Below, piece after piece: positions 1 to 12,215 of a stretch of 64,000 nt of DNA; positions within the stretch are counted from its first letter, which is position 1, and each line of letters starts with the position of its first letter. The position numbers and the translations under genes were made by a program. Origin of the DNA: Cymbidium sinense (lineage: Eukaryota; Streptophyta; Magnoliopsida; Asparagales; Orchidaceae); NCBI GenBank assembly GCA_021442155.1, contig CM038214.1, positions 25,259,808 to 25,323,807 on the forward strand, given 5' to 3'. A model generated the notes under the pieces. The model saw only the letters and a list, made by a program, of their open reading frames with translations, was not told where the DNA came from and searched no databases.

Positions 1-1160
1 TAAAATAAAATAAATAAAAACCTAAACTAAATTAAAAAATAATAAACGTAAATAAAATAAAAACTAAACCTAAAATAAAAACTAAATTAACCTATAATAA
101 AATAAAATAAAAACTAAATAAAAACTGAAACCTAGAAATTAAACCTAAAAATGAATGAAAAATTAAACTTAAACCCCAAACTAAAAAAAACCTATACCTA
201 AAATAAAAATAAAATAAACCTAAACTTAAACTAAAATAAACTAAACTAAAATATATAAAAACCTAAACCTTAACCTAAAATAAACTAAACCTAAACCAAA
301 ACATAAACTAAATAAAATAAAATAAAATAAAATATAAATAAACCAAAACCTAAACAAAAAAAGGAAACTTGAAAATAAACATAAAACCTAAACCTAAAAA
401 AGTAAAATAAAACCCAAAAGCTAAACCTAAAAATAAAAAATAAAACCTAAACCTACAAAATAAAATAAAATAAAATAAAAGTAAACTAAAAAATAAACCT
501 AAACCTAAAAAATAAACTAAAACAAAAAATTGAACCCTAATCCCTACAAAACTCTAAACCCTAAACTAACCCTAAACCCTAAACAATAAACCCTAAATCG
601 TAATCCCTAAACCCTAATCTCTAATTTAGCCTTCAACCCTAAACCCTAAACCCTAAACTCTAAACCCTAACCTTAACCCTAAACTCTAAACTCTAATTTT
701 AACCCTAAACCCAAAACCCTAAACCCAAAACCCTAAAACTCTAAACCATAAAACCCTAAACCCTAAACTCTAAACTAACCCTAAATCATAAACCCTAAAA
801 AGCCTAAACCCTAAAGTCTAAAGCCTAAACTGAAACTAACCTTAAACCCAAAGCTAAACCTAAACACTAAACCCTAAACCATAAACTCTAAACTCTAAAA
901 ACCCTAAATCCTTAAGCCTAAACCCTAAACCGTAAACCCTAAAAAACCTTAAACCCTAAACCCTAATCCGGAACGCTAAACGCTAAAGCCTAAAGCATAA
1001 ACCTTAAAACCTTAAACCCCAAACCCTAAACTGTAAACCCTAAACCTTAACCCTAAACTCTAAACACCAAACCCTAAATATAAACCTAAAGTAACTAAAT
1101 AAATTAAAAATAAACCTGGACCCTAAAACTTAATAAACCTAAACCTAAACCTAAACTATA
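1..1160. repeat. Degenerate telomere-like array, B then A texture
   Basis: Positions 1 to about 530 are AT-rich CCTAAA/AATAAA words (type B). From about 535 to 1080 the texture is degenerate CCCTAAA heptamer (type A). The last 75 bases before 1161 (AAAGTAACTAAATAAATTAA, then CCTAATAAACCTAAACC-like words) recur upstream of most of the GR-RBP retrocopies in this window. The whole block is repeated, with many small deletions, from about 4715. No gene is visible. Confidence 0.9.
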
Positions 1161-1655
1161 AGAATGGTCAGATGTTTGATGAAAAGAACATCACCATGAA
1201 CTAGGCTCAGTCTACATCTGGGGGTGGAGGCGAAGGTAGAGGTGGTGGTTATCATAGTGGTTGTCGGAGATGTGGAGGTCCTGGTGGATATGGAGGTGGT
1301 GGTCGGAGCAGTGGTGGTTATGGAGGTGGGAAGAGCAATGGAGGTTACAACCGTGGTGGTGGTGGAGAGAGAGATCAGGGATATGATGGTGGTCTTGTGA
1401 CTCGAGAGGCTGGGGAAGTTCTGACAGGAACACGAGAAACTAAAGAACAGCCGATCTGATCTGCAACATATGGAACTGGGTCTTTATAGTAGAGATGGTT
1501 CTAATTATCTAGGGTTTTTGATTTGCTCTATGAATGCTCATTTTTGAACTATATCGCCACTTGAGTGTTAGAAAACTTAGTGTGTTACTTGGTTGATGAA
1601 ATCGAAAAGAAGAAATGTTGAATCTGAATTTGTTCTTTATTAAAAAAAAGAAAAT
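1161..1655 (+). pseudogene. GR-RBP retrocopy 1 (C-terminal half, 3'UTR, A-tail)
   Basis: This is a truncated processed copy of a plant glycine-rich RNA-binding protein. The frame beginning AAT at 1163 reads NGQMFDEKNITMN, a stop, then AQS and a glycine-rich tail (SGGGG, GGYGGGG, GGYGGG). This matches the end of the RRM and the Gly-rich domain of the family. The stop in the NITxNxAQS segment and a frameshift before the expected NWRN terminus break it. A 3'UTR of about 180 bases follows and ends in an A-run at about 1642-1654. The 5' half of the RRM is missing, and there is no start codon. A histidine-rich ORF on the opposite strand is only the antisense of the Gly codons. Confidence 0.85.
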
Positions 1656-1980
1656 AAAACCCTAAACCCTAAAATAAAACCTGAACACTAAACCTAAAAC
1701 CTTATCCCAAAGCCATGAACCCTAAACCCTGAACTCTAAACCCTAAACCCTTAAGCCCTAAAGCCTAAACCCTAAACCCTAAAACTTAAGTCCTAAACCA
1801 TAAAGTCTAAACCCTAAACCTTAAACTCTAAACCCTAAACCCCAAACCCTAAACCCTAAACCCTAAACTAATCCTAAACCTTAAAACCTAAACCCTAACA
1901 CCCTAAACCCTAAACCTTAAACCCTAAAACATAAACCCTAAACCCTAAACCATAAACCCTAAACCAAAACTGACACCCTA
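1656..1980. repeat. Degenerate CCCTAAA array
   Basis: Type A heptamer array between retrocopies 1 and 2, including short perfect runs such as around 1845-1865. No gene is visible. Confidence 0.9.
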
Positions 1981-2428
1981 AGAATGGGCAGAACCTTGAT
2001 TGTAGGAACATCACCTTCAACTAGGCTAAGTCTAGATCTGGTGGTGGAGGCGAATGGGAAGGTGACAGTTATCACAGTGGTGGTGGGGGATCTGGAGGTG
2101 CTAGGGATATGGAGGTGGTGGTCAGAGTAGTGGTTATAGAGGCGGGAAAGAGAGATCGGGGATATAATGGTGGATCTTGCTACTCGAGAGCCCGGTGTGG
2201 TTCTGATGGGAACTGGAGAAATTGAAGAATGGCCAACTGATCATCGCTATGGAACTATGTCTTTATAGTAAAAAATAGTTCTAGTTATCTAGGTTTTTAT
2301 TTGCTCTATGCGTTTCATTTTTATCAATATCATCGCTTGTGTCTTAGAAACCTTGGTTTGTTACTTCGTTGATGAAATCAAAAAGAAGAAATGTTGAATA
2401 TGAATTTGTTCTCTAAAAAAAAAAAAAA
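1981..2428 (+). pseudogene. GR-RBP retrocopy 2
   Basis: It starts at the same codon as the other copies. AGAATGGGCAG is read as NGQNLDCRNITFN, followed by a stop and AKSRSGGGG. The Gly-rich region has frameshifts, for example near 2100 (GCTAGGGATATGG). The end still resembles GTGSSDGNWRN at DNA level (GATGGGAACTGGAGAAATTG). The 3'UTR is homologous to copy 1 and ends in about 14 A's at 2415-2428. Unlike the other copies it lacks the conserved AAAGTAACTAAATAAATTAA flank upstream, and the flank here is plain CCCTAAA. Confidence 0.83.
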
Positions 2429-4014
2429 TCTTAAACCCTAAACTAAAACCTGAACTCTAGACCTAAAACCTAAACCATAAATCTTAAACCCTAAAAACCC
2501 TAAACCCTAAACCCTAAACCCTAAAACTCTAAACCCTAAACCCTAAAACCTAAACGCTAAACACTAATCCCTAAACCTAATACCATAAAGCCTAAACCCT
2601 AAACCCCAAACTATAAACCCTAAATGCTCAACTAGCCCTAAACACTAAACCCTCAACTAACCCTAAACCCTAAACCCTAAAAAGCTAAAAACCTAATCCT
2701 AAACTAAATAAAACCTAAAAGTAAAAAAATAAGAAAAAAAGATAAACATTAAATAATAAAATAAAATAAAAACCTAAACTAAAACCTAAACCTCACTAAA
2801 AAATAAAAAGTGAAATAAAATAAAAACTAAATATAAAAAAACCTTAAATAAAAATAATAATAACTAAATAAAAACCTAAACCTAAAAAATAAACCTAAAA
2901 ATAAATAAAAAATAAAACCTAAACACAAAACTCTATAAAAAATCTAAACCTAAAATAAATAAAATAAAATAAACATAAACCTAAAGTAAAATAAATAAAA
3001 CCTAAGCCTAAACCTAAAATTAACTAAACCTAAAGCCTAAGCTAAATAAAATATAATAAAACTAAAAATAAACTTAATCCTAAACTAAAAGAAAACATAA
3101 AAATAAACCTAAAATAAAAACATAAAACCTAAACCTAAAAATATAAAATAAAAACCTAACCCAAAACCTAAATAGGGAAAATAAAACTTTAACATAAAAA
3201 ATAAACTAATAATCAAACTAAACAAAAAATGAACATAAACCTAAACCTAAACCTAAAAAATAAACTAAAATAAGAAAACATAAAATAAATAAACTAAACC
3301 AAATAAAAATAAAAAATAAGCTTAAATAAAAATAAATCGTCTACCCTAAAATAAAAACCTTAACCCTAAATCCAAAACGCTAAACTATAAAACTAATCCT
3401 AAACCTACAACCCTAAACTAAAACCCAAAACCTCAAAAACCTTAAACCCTAAACCCTAAACCCTAAACCCTAAACTCTAAAATTAACTTTAAAACTTAAA
3501 CCTTAAGCCTACAAGCATAAACCCTAAACCCAAAACCCTAAACTCTAATTTAGCCCTAAACACTAAACCTTAGACCCTAACCGTAACCCTAAATCCTAAA
3601 CCCTAAAACCCTATACCCTAAACTCTAAACTAACCCTAAGCCCTAAATTGTAAAAAGCCTCAAACTTAAAACCTAAAGAGTAAACCCTAAACCCTAAACT
3701 AAGCTGAAACTCAAAGATAAACCTAAACACTAAACCCTAAACCCTGAAAACCCTAAATCCTAAAGCCAAACACTAAACCTTAAAACCTAAACACTAAACT
3801 TTAAACCCTAAACCCTAAACCCTAAAAAATCTTAAACACTAAACCTAAACCCTAAACCTTAAACCTTAACCCTAAACCCTAACCCTAAACCCTAAACACT
3901 AAACCCTAAACCCTAAACCCTAAACCCTAAACCTAAACTTAAAGTAACTAAATAAATTAAAATATAAATGTAAACTCTAAAACCTAACAAAACTAAACCC
4001 AAACCTAAACCCTA
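2429..4014. repeat. Telomere-like array with one B module
   Basis: Type A heptamers fill 2429 to about 2678. A B module opens near 2680 (AAGCTAAAAACCTAATCC) and runs AT-rich to about 3345. Type A then resumes with several clean heptamer runs (about 3440-3475 and 3885-3935). The conserved pre-GRP flank occupies about 3942-4014. No gene is visible. Confidence 0.88.
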
Positions 4015-4210
4015 AGAATGGCGTAACCGAGGGCGAACGCCACCAAGAACCTCTGAGATCCGGCAGAGGCTAAGGCAAGTGGTGGTTATCATAGGGGTTT
4101 TGGGGGATATGGAGGTCCTGGTGGATATGGAGGTGATGGTCGGAGCAGTGGTGGTTATGGAGGTGGGAGGAGTTAATGGTGAATCTGATTTTGTTCTTTG
4201 TTTAAAAAAA
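4015..4210 (+). pseudogene. GR-RBP retrocopy 3, internally deleted
   Basis: It begins with the shared AGAATGG junction, passes through a scrambled NITVNEAQSR segment and a short Gly-rich stretch (GGYGGGGRSSGGYGG-like). It then jumps at about 4174 to the last 3'UTR bases (TGAATCTGATTTTGTTC) and the A-run at about 4203. About 270 bases of C-terminus and 3'UTR present in copy 1 are missing. The same 5' junction and the same 3' end are kept, so the deletion is internal. Confidence 0.78.
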
Positions 4211-5811
4211 ACCCTAAACCCTAAAATAAACTTGAACCCTAAACCTAAAACATTAAACCAAAACCATAAACCCTAAACCCTTAAGCCCTAAACCTAAAAC
4301 CTAAAGCCTAAACCCTAAAACCTAATACGTAAACCCTAAACCTTAAACAAACTCTAATCCCTAAACTCTAGACCCTAAACCCCAAACCCTAAACCCTAAA
4401 CCCTAAACTAACCCTAAACTTTAAACCCTAACCCCAACATCGTAAACCCTAAACCCTAAACCCTAAAACCTAAACCCTAAACCTTAAACCCTAAACACTA
4501 ATCCCTAAACCCCAAACCCTAAACCCTAAACCCTAAACCACAAAAAGCTAAAAACCTAAACCTAAACTAAAAAAACCTAAAAATAAAATAAATAAAAAGC
4601 CAAAACCAAAATAAGATAAAAAATATAGTAAAATAAAAAGATAAACTAAAACCTAAACCCAAACCTAAACTTAAACCTAATCCAAAAAACAAAATAAAAA
4701 AATTGAAAATAAAATTAAAATAAAATAAATAAAAACCTAAACTAAATTAAAAAATAATAAACGTAAATAAAATAAAAACTAAACCTAAAATAAAAACTAA
4801 ATTAACCTAATAATAAAATAAAATAAAACTAAATAAAATTGAAACCTAGAAATTAAACCTAAAATGAATGAAAATTAAACTTAAACCCCAAACTAAAAAA
4901 AAAACCTAAACCTAAAATAAAAATAAAATAAACCTAAACTTAAACTAAAATAAACTAAACTAAAATATATAAAACCTAAACCTCCTAAAATAATAAACCT
5001 AAACCAAAACATAAACTAAATAAAATAAAATAAATAAAATATAAATAAAAAAACCTAAACAAAATGAAACGAAAATAAACATAAAACCTAAACCTAAAAA
5101 AGTAAAATAAAACCCAAAAGCTAAACCTAAAAATAAAAAATAAAACCTAAACCTACAAAATAAAATAAAATAAAATAAAAGTAAACTAAAAAATAAACCT
5201 AAACCTAAAAAATAAACTAAACAAAAAAATTGAACTAATCCTACAAACTCTAAACCCTAAACTAACCCTAAACCCTAAACAAGAAACCCTAAATCAATCC
5301 TAAACCTACTAATATTTCAACCCTAAACCCTAAACCTAAACTTAAACCAACCTAACCTAAACTCTAAACCCTACTTTAACCCTAAACCTAAAACCCTAAA
5401 CCTAAACCTAAAACTCTAAACCATAAACCTAAACCTAAACTCTAAACTAACCTAAATCATAAACCCTAAAGTTTAAACCCTAAAGTCTAAAGTTTAAACT
5501 GAAACTAACTTAAACCTAAAGCTAAACCTAAACACTAAACCTAAACTATAAACTCTAAACTAAAACCCTAAATCTAAGTTTAAACTCAAACTAAAAACCC
5601 AAAAACCTTAAACCCTAAACCCTAATCAACCTAAACGCTAAAGCCTAAAGCATAAACCTTAAAACCTAAACCCTAAACCCTAATCAAAACCCTAAACCTA
5701 ACCCTAAACTCTAAACACCAAACCCTAAATATAAACCTAAAGTAACTAAATAAATTAAAAATAAACCTGGACCCTAAAACTTAATAAACCTAAACCTAAA
5801 CCTAAACTATA
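4211..5811. repeat. Telomere-like array; second copy of the window start
   Basis: Type A array to about 4543, then a B module opening (AAGCTAAAAACCTAAACC at about 4544). From about 4715 the sequence repeats positions 1-1160 almost base for base (shared oddities include AATAATAAACGTAAATAAA and CCTAGAAATTAAACC). It differs mostly by short deletions and by AGCC to AGTT changes near 5470, 5490 and 5578. No gene is visible. Confidence 0.85.
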
Positions 5812-6219
5812 AGAATGGTCGATTGATGAAAAGAACATCACCATGAACTAGCTCACCTACATCTGGGGTGGAGGCGAAGGTGTGGTAGTGGTTGTGAGAT
5901 GTGGAGGTCTGGATAAGGTGGTCTGGCAGGTTATGGAAAGAGCAATGGAGGTTACAATCTGGTGGTGGAGAGAGAGATCGGGATATGATGGTGGATATTG
6001 CTACCGAGAGGCCAGGGTTCTATAGAACTAGAAACTAAAGAACAACCGACTGACTGCTATTTATGGAACCTGTCTTATAAACAATTCTAATTATCTGGTT
6101 TTGGTTTGCTCTATGCATGCTCATTTTGATCTATATCGCCACTTGAGTGTTAAAAACTTAGTGTGTACTTGGTTGATGAAATAAAAGAAGAAATGAATCT
6201 TATTCATTGTTAAAAAAAG
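5812..6219 (+). pseudogene. GR-RBP retrocopy 4 (deletion-riddled copy of copy 1)
   Basis: It aligns to copy 1 along its length, including the rare GATGAAAAGAACATCACCATG segment. It is about 80 bases shorter through many 1-12 base deletions spread over the coding part and the 3'UTR (for example GGTCAGATGTTTGATG became GGTCGATTGATG). The flanks also match copy 1, so it is the counterpart of copy 1 in the second large repeat unit. Either it decays quickly or the consensus is poor here. Confidence 0.8.
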
Positions 6220-8230
6220 GAAAACAAAAACTAAACCCTAAAACCTAAACCTAAACCTAAAACCATAAAACCCAAAACTAAACTCTAAAAAAACCCTAAA
6301 CTCTAAACCTAAACTAAAATAAAAAAACTTAATACCTAAACTTTAAACTCTAAATAAACTAAACTCTAAACCTAAACCTAAACACAAAACCCTAAACTAA
6401 ACCTAAACTAAAATAAGTAAATAACCTAACCCTAAACTAAAATAAAATAAAAAATAAAACCTAAACCTAAACCTAAACCTAAACTAAACTAAACCTAACC
6501 TAAACCTAAACTAAACTAAATAAACTAAACTAAACCTAAATTAAACCTAAACTAAACATAAATAAATATAAATAAAAAACCTAAACTAAAATAAAATAAA
6601 TAAAACCTAAACTAAAATAAAATAAAAATAAAAAATAAAACTAAAACCTAAAATAAACCTAAAATAAACCTAAACCTAAAAAAAAAATAAAATAAAAAAT
6701 AAAAATAAACTAAAATAAAATAAATAAAAAATAAATAAACTAAAATAAATAAAAATTAAATAAATAAATAAACCTAAAATAAGAAAAATAAAGAAATAAA
6801 ATTTAAAAAAAAAATAAATAATAAATATAAAAATAAATAAACCTAAACCTAAACTAAAAAATAAAATAAAATCATTAAATTAAATAAAACTTAAACCAAA
6901 CCCTAAATAAAACTAACCCTAAACCCTAAACATAAACCTAAATAAATTAAAATAAACTATAAATAAACCAAAAAACCTAAACCTAAAAAAAAAACATAAA
7001 AAAATAAACCTTAAATAAACCCTAAACCCTAAACCTAAAATAAATTAAACCTAAATTAAACCTAAAAATAAAATAAAACCTAAACTTAAAATAAAATAAA
7101 CCTAAACTAAAACCTAAATAAAAAATAAATAAAATAAAAATAAATAAACTAAATAAATAAAAAATAAAAAAACTAAATAAATATAAACTAAAAACTAAAA
7201 TTAACTAAAATAACTAAACTAAAAACTAAACTAAAATAAAATATAAAATAACTAAAATAAAATAAAACTAAACCTAAATAAAATAAAACCTAAACTAAAC
7301 CTAAACTAAAAAAATTAAAAAAAAAAAACCTAAACTTAAACAGAGAAAATAAAACCTAAACATGAAAAAAGAAAATAAAAATAAAACTAAAAAAAATAAA
7401 CATAAACCTAAACCTAAAAAATAAACTTAAAATAAATAAACTAAACTAAATAAAAATAAAAAATAAACTTAATAAAAATAAATCTTTAACACTAAAAAAA
7501 AACCTAAACCCTAAATCCAAAATGCTAAACTATAAATCTAATCCTAAACATTCACCCTAAACCTTAAATCCTAAACCATCAAAAACCCTAAAGCTTAAAG
7601 CCTAAACCCTAAATCCTAATCTCTAAACCCTAAACCCTAAAACAAAATTTAAAACCTAATCCCTTTGCCTACAAGCCTAAACCCTAAACCATAAACTCTA
7701 ATTTAATCCTAAGACCTAAACCTTAAACCCTAACTGTAACCCTAAACCCTAAACCTTAAACCCTAAACCCTTGAGCCCTAAACCCTAAACTCTAAACTAA
7801 CCCTAATCCCTAAATCGTAAAAGCCTCAAACCTAAAGTCGAAAGCATAAACCTTAAACTATCCCTAAACTCAAAGCTAAACCTAAACTCTAAACCCTAAA
7901 TAATAACCTTAAACCCTAAAAACTCTAAATCCTAAAGCCTAAACACTAAACCATAAACCCTAAACCCTAAACTCTAAACCCTAAACCCTAAAACCCTAAA
8001 AAACCCTAAACACTAAACCCTAATCCCTAACCCTAAATGCCAAAACATAAATGAATAAACCTTAAAACCCTAAACACTAAACCTAAATCGTAAACCTAAA
8101 CCTTAACCCTAAACCCTAAACCTAAACCCTAAACCCTGAACCCTAAACCTAAATCTAAAGGAACTAAATAAATTAAAAAATAAACTTAAACACTAAAACC
8201 TAATAAACCTAAACCTAAACCTAAACCCTG
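6220..8230. repeat. Telomere-like array, long AT-rich B stretch
   Basis: A short A segment (to about 6400) is followed by a long B stretch of CCTAAA hexamers and AATAAA words (6400-7560), then type A heptamers (7560-8150), and the conserved pre-GRP flank (about 8150-8230). The segment near 7320-7560 matches 3150-3420 and 9370-9640, which supports a large repeat unit. No gene is visible. Confidence 0.87.
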
Positions 8231-8578
8231 AGAATGGGCAGAACCTTGAGGGCAGGAACGTCACCATCAACCGCTAGTCTAGATCCAAGAGAGGCAAAGG
8301 CAGGTGGTTATTGTAGTGGTTGGGGGGATATGGAGATCTGGTGGATATGGAGGTGGTGGTAGTAGCAGGGTGGTGAGGCGGGAGGAGTGACATAGTTGCC
8401 CCATGGTGGAGGGAGAGATCGGGATATGATGGATCTACTGGGAGAGGCCGGGTAATGAACCAGAACCGAGAACAACATCTAATCTCGCTACTTTCATGCC
8501 ATAGAGATGCTGCATTATTCAGGTTTTGATGATCAAGAAGAAATGTTGAATGTCTTTTTGATCTAATCCTAAAAAACC
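8231..8578 (+). pseudogene. GR-RBP retrocopy 5
   Basis: It starts at the shared junction with AATGGGCAGAACCTTGAG (NGQNLE) and keeps an NVTIN-like segment, then a damaged Gly-rich region. Numerous small deletions remove much of the C-terminal and 3'UTR sequence. The remaining 3' end is GAAGAAATGTTGAATG followed by a weak A-run. It corresponds to copy 3 in the large repeat unit, but it retains parts that copy 3 has lost. Confidence 0.75.
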
Positions 8579-9774
8579 TAAACCCCTAACCCAAACCTAA
8601 ACCTAAAACCTTAAACCTAAACCTAAGCCTAAACCCTAAAACCTTAAACCTTCAAATCCTAAACTCAAACCTAAAACTAAACCCTAAAACCTAAACCCTA
8701 AACTTTAAACCCTAAACCCTAATTCTCAAACCCAAACCCTAAACCCTAAACCCTAAACTCAAAACTAACCCTGAACCCTAAACCACAAAAAGCTAAAACC
8801 TAAACCTAAACTAAAAAAACCTATAAATAAAAAGCCTAAACCAAAATAAGATAAAAATATAATAAAATATATACATAAACTAAAACCTAAACCTAAATCT
8901 AAACCTAAACTAAAAAATAAAATTAAAAAATTAAAATTAAAATAAAATAAAATAAATAAAAACCTAAACTAAATTAAAAAAATAAAAATGTAAATAAAAT
9001 AAAAACTAAACCTATAATAAAAAAACTAAATAAACCTATAATAAAATAAAATAAAAACTAAATAAAAACTTAAATCTAGAAAATAAAACTAAAAACAAAT
9101 AAAAAATAAATCTTAAACACTAAACTAAAAAAAACCTAAACCTAAAATAAACAAAATAAAATAAACATAAATGTAAACTAAAATAAACTAAACTAAAATA
9201 AATAAAACCTAAGCCTAAACTTAAAATTAACTAAGCCTAAACCCTAAACTAAATATAATAAAATAAACTATAAATAAACCTTATCCTAAACTAAAAAAAA
9301 ACATAAAAATAAACCTAAAATAAAAACCTAAAACCTAAACCTAAAAAAATAAAATAAAAACCTAAACTTAAACCTAAAAAGAGAAAATAAAACCAAAACA
9401 TAAAAAATAAAATAAAAATAAAACTAAATAAAACATAAACATAAACCTAAACCTAAAAAATAAACTAAAATAAAAAACCTAAACTAAAATAAATAAACTT
9501 AAAATAAATAAACTAAACTAAATTAAAACAAAAAATAAACTTAAATAAAAATAAATCCTCAACCCTAAAATATAAATCTAAACCCTAAATCTTAAATGCT
9601 AAACTGTAAAATTAATCCTAAACCTACAACCATAAATCATAAACCTTAAACCCTAAACCCTAAAATTCTTAAAACTTAAAACCTAAACCTAAAATCCTAA
9701 ACCCTAAACCCTAAACCCTAAAACTAACCCTAAAACCTAAACCCTAAGCCTAGAAGCCTAAACCCTAAACCCTA
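8579..9774. repeat. Telomere-like array with B module
   Basis: Type A heptamers run to about 8785, then a B module opens (AAAAAGCTAAAACCTAAACC) and continues to about 9550. A third, more diverged copy of the sequence at position 1 starts near 8950. Type A resumes to 9774, where a dispersed-repeat insertion begins. No gene is visible. Confidence 0.87.
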
Positions 9775-11440
9775 ACCCCTTTTGGGCCAAATTCTAATCC
9801 TACCCAAATTAGATTGAACTAAACCCACCTAAGCCTCACATTGTGAGCAAAAATCATCATGAGATGATCAATCACACAAATTGGGTCAAACCAAGACAAA
9901 CCTAAGGGTTGACCAAGTCAACACTTAACCAAAACTAAACTTAGAATAGCCAAAATCTACCATAGGCCAAATTGATTGAAAACATTGACCAAAACTCATT
10001 CATGATCAATGTTTGAACTTGACCAAGTCATCATTTGAGCCTAACCTAACCCAATTAGCCAGTTGACCCAAGTTGACCCAACTTGACCTAAAAAGCTAAA
10101 AATGTGTCAAAACTTGATCTAAGCCAAATTGATTGAAACTAATGGGTAAAGTTCATTCCAAATCACTTGTTGAACTTGACCAAAGCCCCAATTGGCCAAC
10201 TAGACCCAACCTAGCCCAATTGACCTTGAACCCAACTTGAACTAGAAGGTCAAATTGAGCGAAATCCAAATATAAACCAAATTGATTGGAAACCATGATA
10301 CTAATCTATTTCAAATGATCAACCAAACATAAACCAACACATGACCTAACCAAAATAGTCAAATTGGTCAAATTGGTCAACTTGGCCCATTTGACCTAAA
10401 TGAAATCAAGTGAACCAAATTCAAATATAAGTCAAATTGAACCAAACTAATAATGCCAAAATATTTCAAATGGTCATATGAACTTGACCCAACCATTGGT
10501 TTGACCAAATTTCACCAATTGGTCGACCTGACCTAAGTTGACCCATTTTGACCTAAATGGGTGAACATCATATCAAACCAACTCCAAATTCATTAAAACT
10601 TGGCCCAACCCATTTTTCAATCATACCAAACATATTCAAACTGAGGTAAAATAATATGATTATGCATGATATTAAAACATCCTAAGGTGTTGCTACATAT
10701 TTTATCTTGCTTTAATACCTAGGCTTTTATATGAAGATTATGAGTTATATTTATTTTTATGTTTCAATTGATTTAGTTGGGTAAACAAATTTAGTTTATC
10801 CTATGAGCCTACGTCCAGGCATACATCACAGCACAAACATAGCACAGAGAGAAACCTAAGAAAAGCATGTTGTTTCTATTGCACAACCAAAATAAATCAA
10901 GCCATATTAACTTATATAAGAAAAAGGCCAATGCAGCCGGGTACTGCTATACACCTCGAAGAAAGAAAATTGGGCAGCCGAGTTCTGCCCTTATACAACC
11001 TGGCCTAGAACTACAAGTTCAGATCTATGGGTCTTCTTCCTAAGAAAGTCTCTTTTTTCAGGGACATCCATCGAGCTCCACAGGGGCCACTGCACCATCT
11101 CCTGGTTGGGTCAGCTCCTGCTAATCCTAGACTCCATAGATCCTAACCTAATTCTAAGCTCAAATTTATATTTAAAATTCAAAAGAAATCCTAAGCCCTA
11201 TGAAACATATGTTAGGAAATACACACAACACATAAAGTAGTTTATATTTCACAAACATATGGGCTTAGCATTAGTTCCTCGCCAAGCCCACCTGTCCTAT
11301 AGATTATGTTAAGGGATTTTTAGTACCTCCAAGCAAACAATAATTTTATGATTTATTTATTACAGCGATCCCTTTAACACAGTCTCCTATAGAAAATAAT
11401 ATTAAACCTAGAAAGAACGCCCTAACATCCAGTCTAACCC
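9775..11440. repeat. Dispersed repeat fragment (TTGACC-rich left part)
   Basis: This is a non-telomeric insertion in the array. The left half (about 9785-10640) is dense in TTGACC, CCAAATT and CAACTTG words and matches about 54825-55640 of the Tat-type relic (shared TCCTACCCAAATTAGATTG). The right half (10640-11440) has ordinary mixed composition with no counterpart in the window that I can see, and no ORF of note. It is possibly a piece of LTR or leader of a Ty3/gypsy element joined to another repeat. I cannot define termini or a target duplication. Confidence 0.6.
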
Positions 11441-12215
11441 AAAACCCTAAACCCTAAAAACCCTAAACACTAAAGTTTAAACGCTAAACCCTAAACCCTA
11501 AACACTAAAACCATAAACCCTAAATAAAATAAAAGAATAAAATAAAATAAAGACTAAACTAAAAGCTAAACTTAAACCTAAGTATTAAACAAAATAAACT
11601 AATAGAAATAAATTAAAATAAAATAAATAAAAACCTAAACTAAACTAAAAAATAAAATAAACCAAAGAATAAAATAAAAACTAAATGTAAAATAAAAATA
11701 AAATAAACCTAAAATAAAATAAAATAAAAACTTAAGCCTAAAAAATAAACCTTAAAATAAAACCTAAAAATAAATAAAAAATAAAACGAAAAGCCTATAT
11801 TAGGAGAAAAACCTAAATCTAAAATAAAAAATAAAATAAAGCTAAACCTAAACAAAAATAAATAAAACCTAATCGTAAAATAAACTAAACCTAAACCTAA
11901 ACTTAAATTAAATAAAATAAACTAAACTAAAAATATACCTAAACCTAAACTAAAAAATAAAACCTAAAAATAAATCTAAACCTAAACCTAAAAAAATAAA
12001 ATAAAAACCTAAACCTAAACCTAAAAATAAAAAATAAAACAAAAAACAAAAAAATAAAATAAAAATCAAACTCAACTAAAAAAATAAACCTAAACCTAAA
12101 AAATAAACAAATAAAAAACAAAACCTAAAATAAATAAACCTAAAGTAATTAAATAAATTAAAAAATAAATGTAAACCCTAAAACCTAATAAACCTAAACC
12201 TAAATCTAAACCATA
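11441..12215. repeat. Telomere-like array, mostly B texture
   Basis: About 100 bases of CCCTAAA heptamer are followed by AT-rich B sequence to about 12135, and then the conserved pre-GRP flank. No gene is visible. Confidence 0.88.

Noticed and set aside
1212..1433. Histidine-rich ORF on the minus strand
   Set aside because: It is the antisense of Gly-rich codons (GGT/GGA) of the GR-RBP retrocopy. A similar antisense ORF at 44154-44336 has the same explanation.
1..9774. CRISPR-like array of regular repeats
   Set aside because: The repeats are telomere heptamers and their derivatives without unique spacers, in a plant sequence.
9775..11440. Solo LTR of the Tat-type element
   Set aside because: Only the left half matches that element; the right half does not, and no target duplication is visible.
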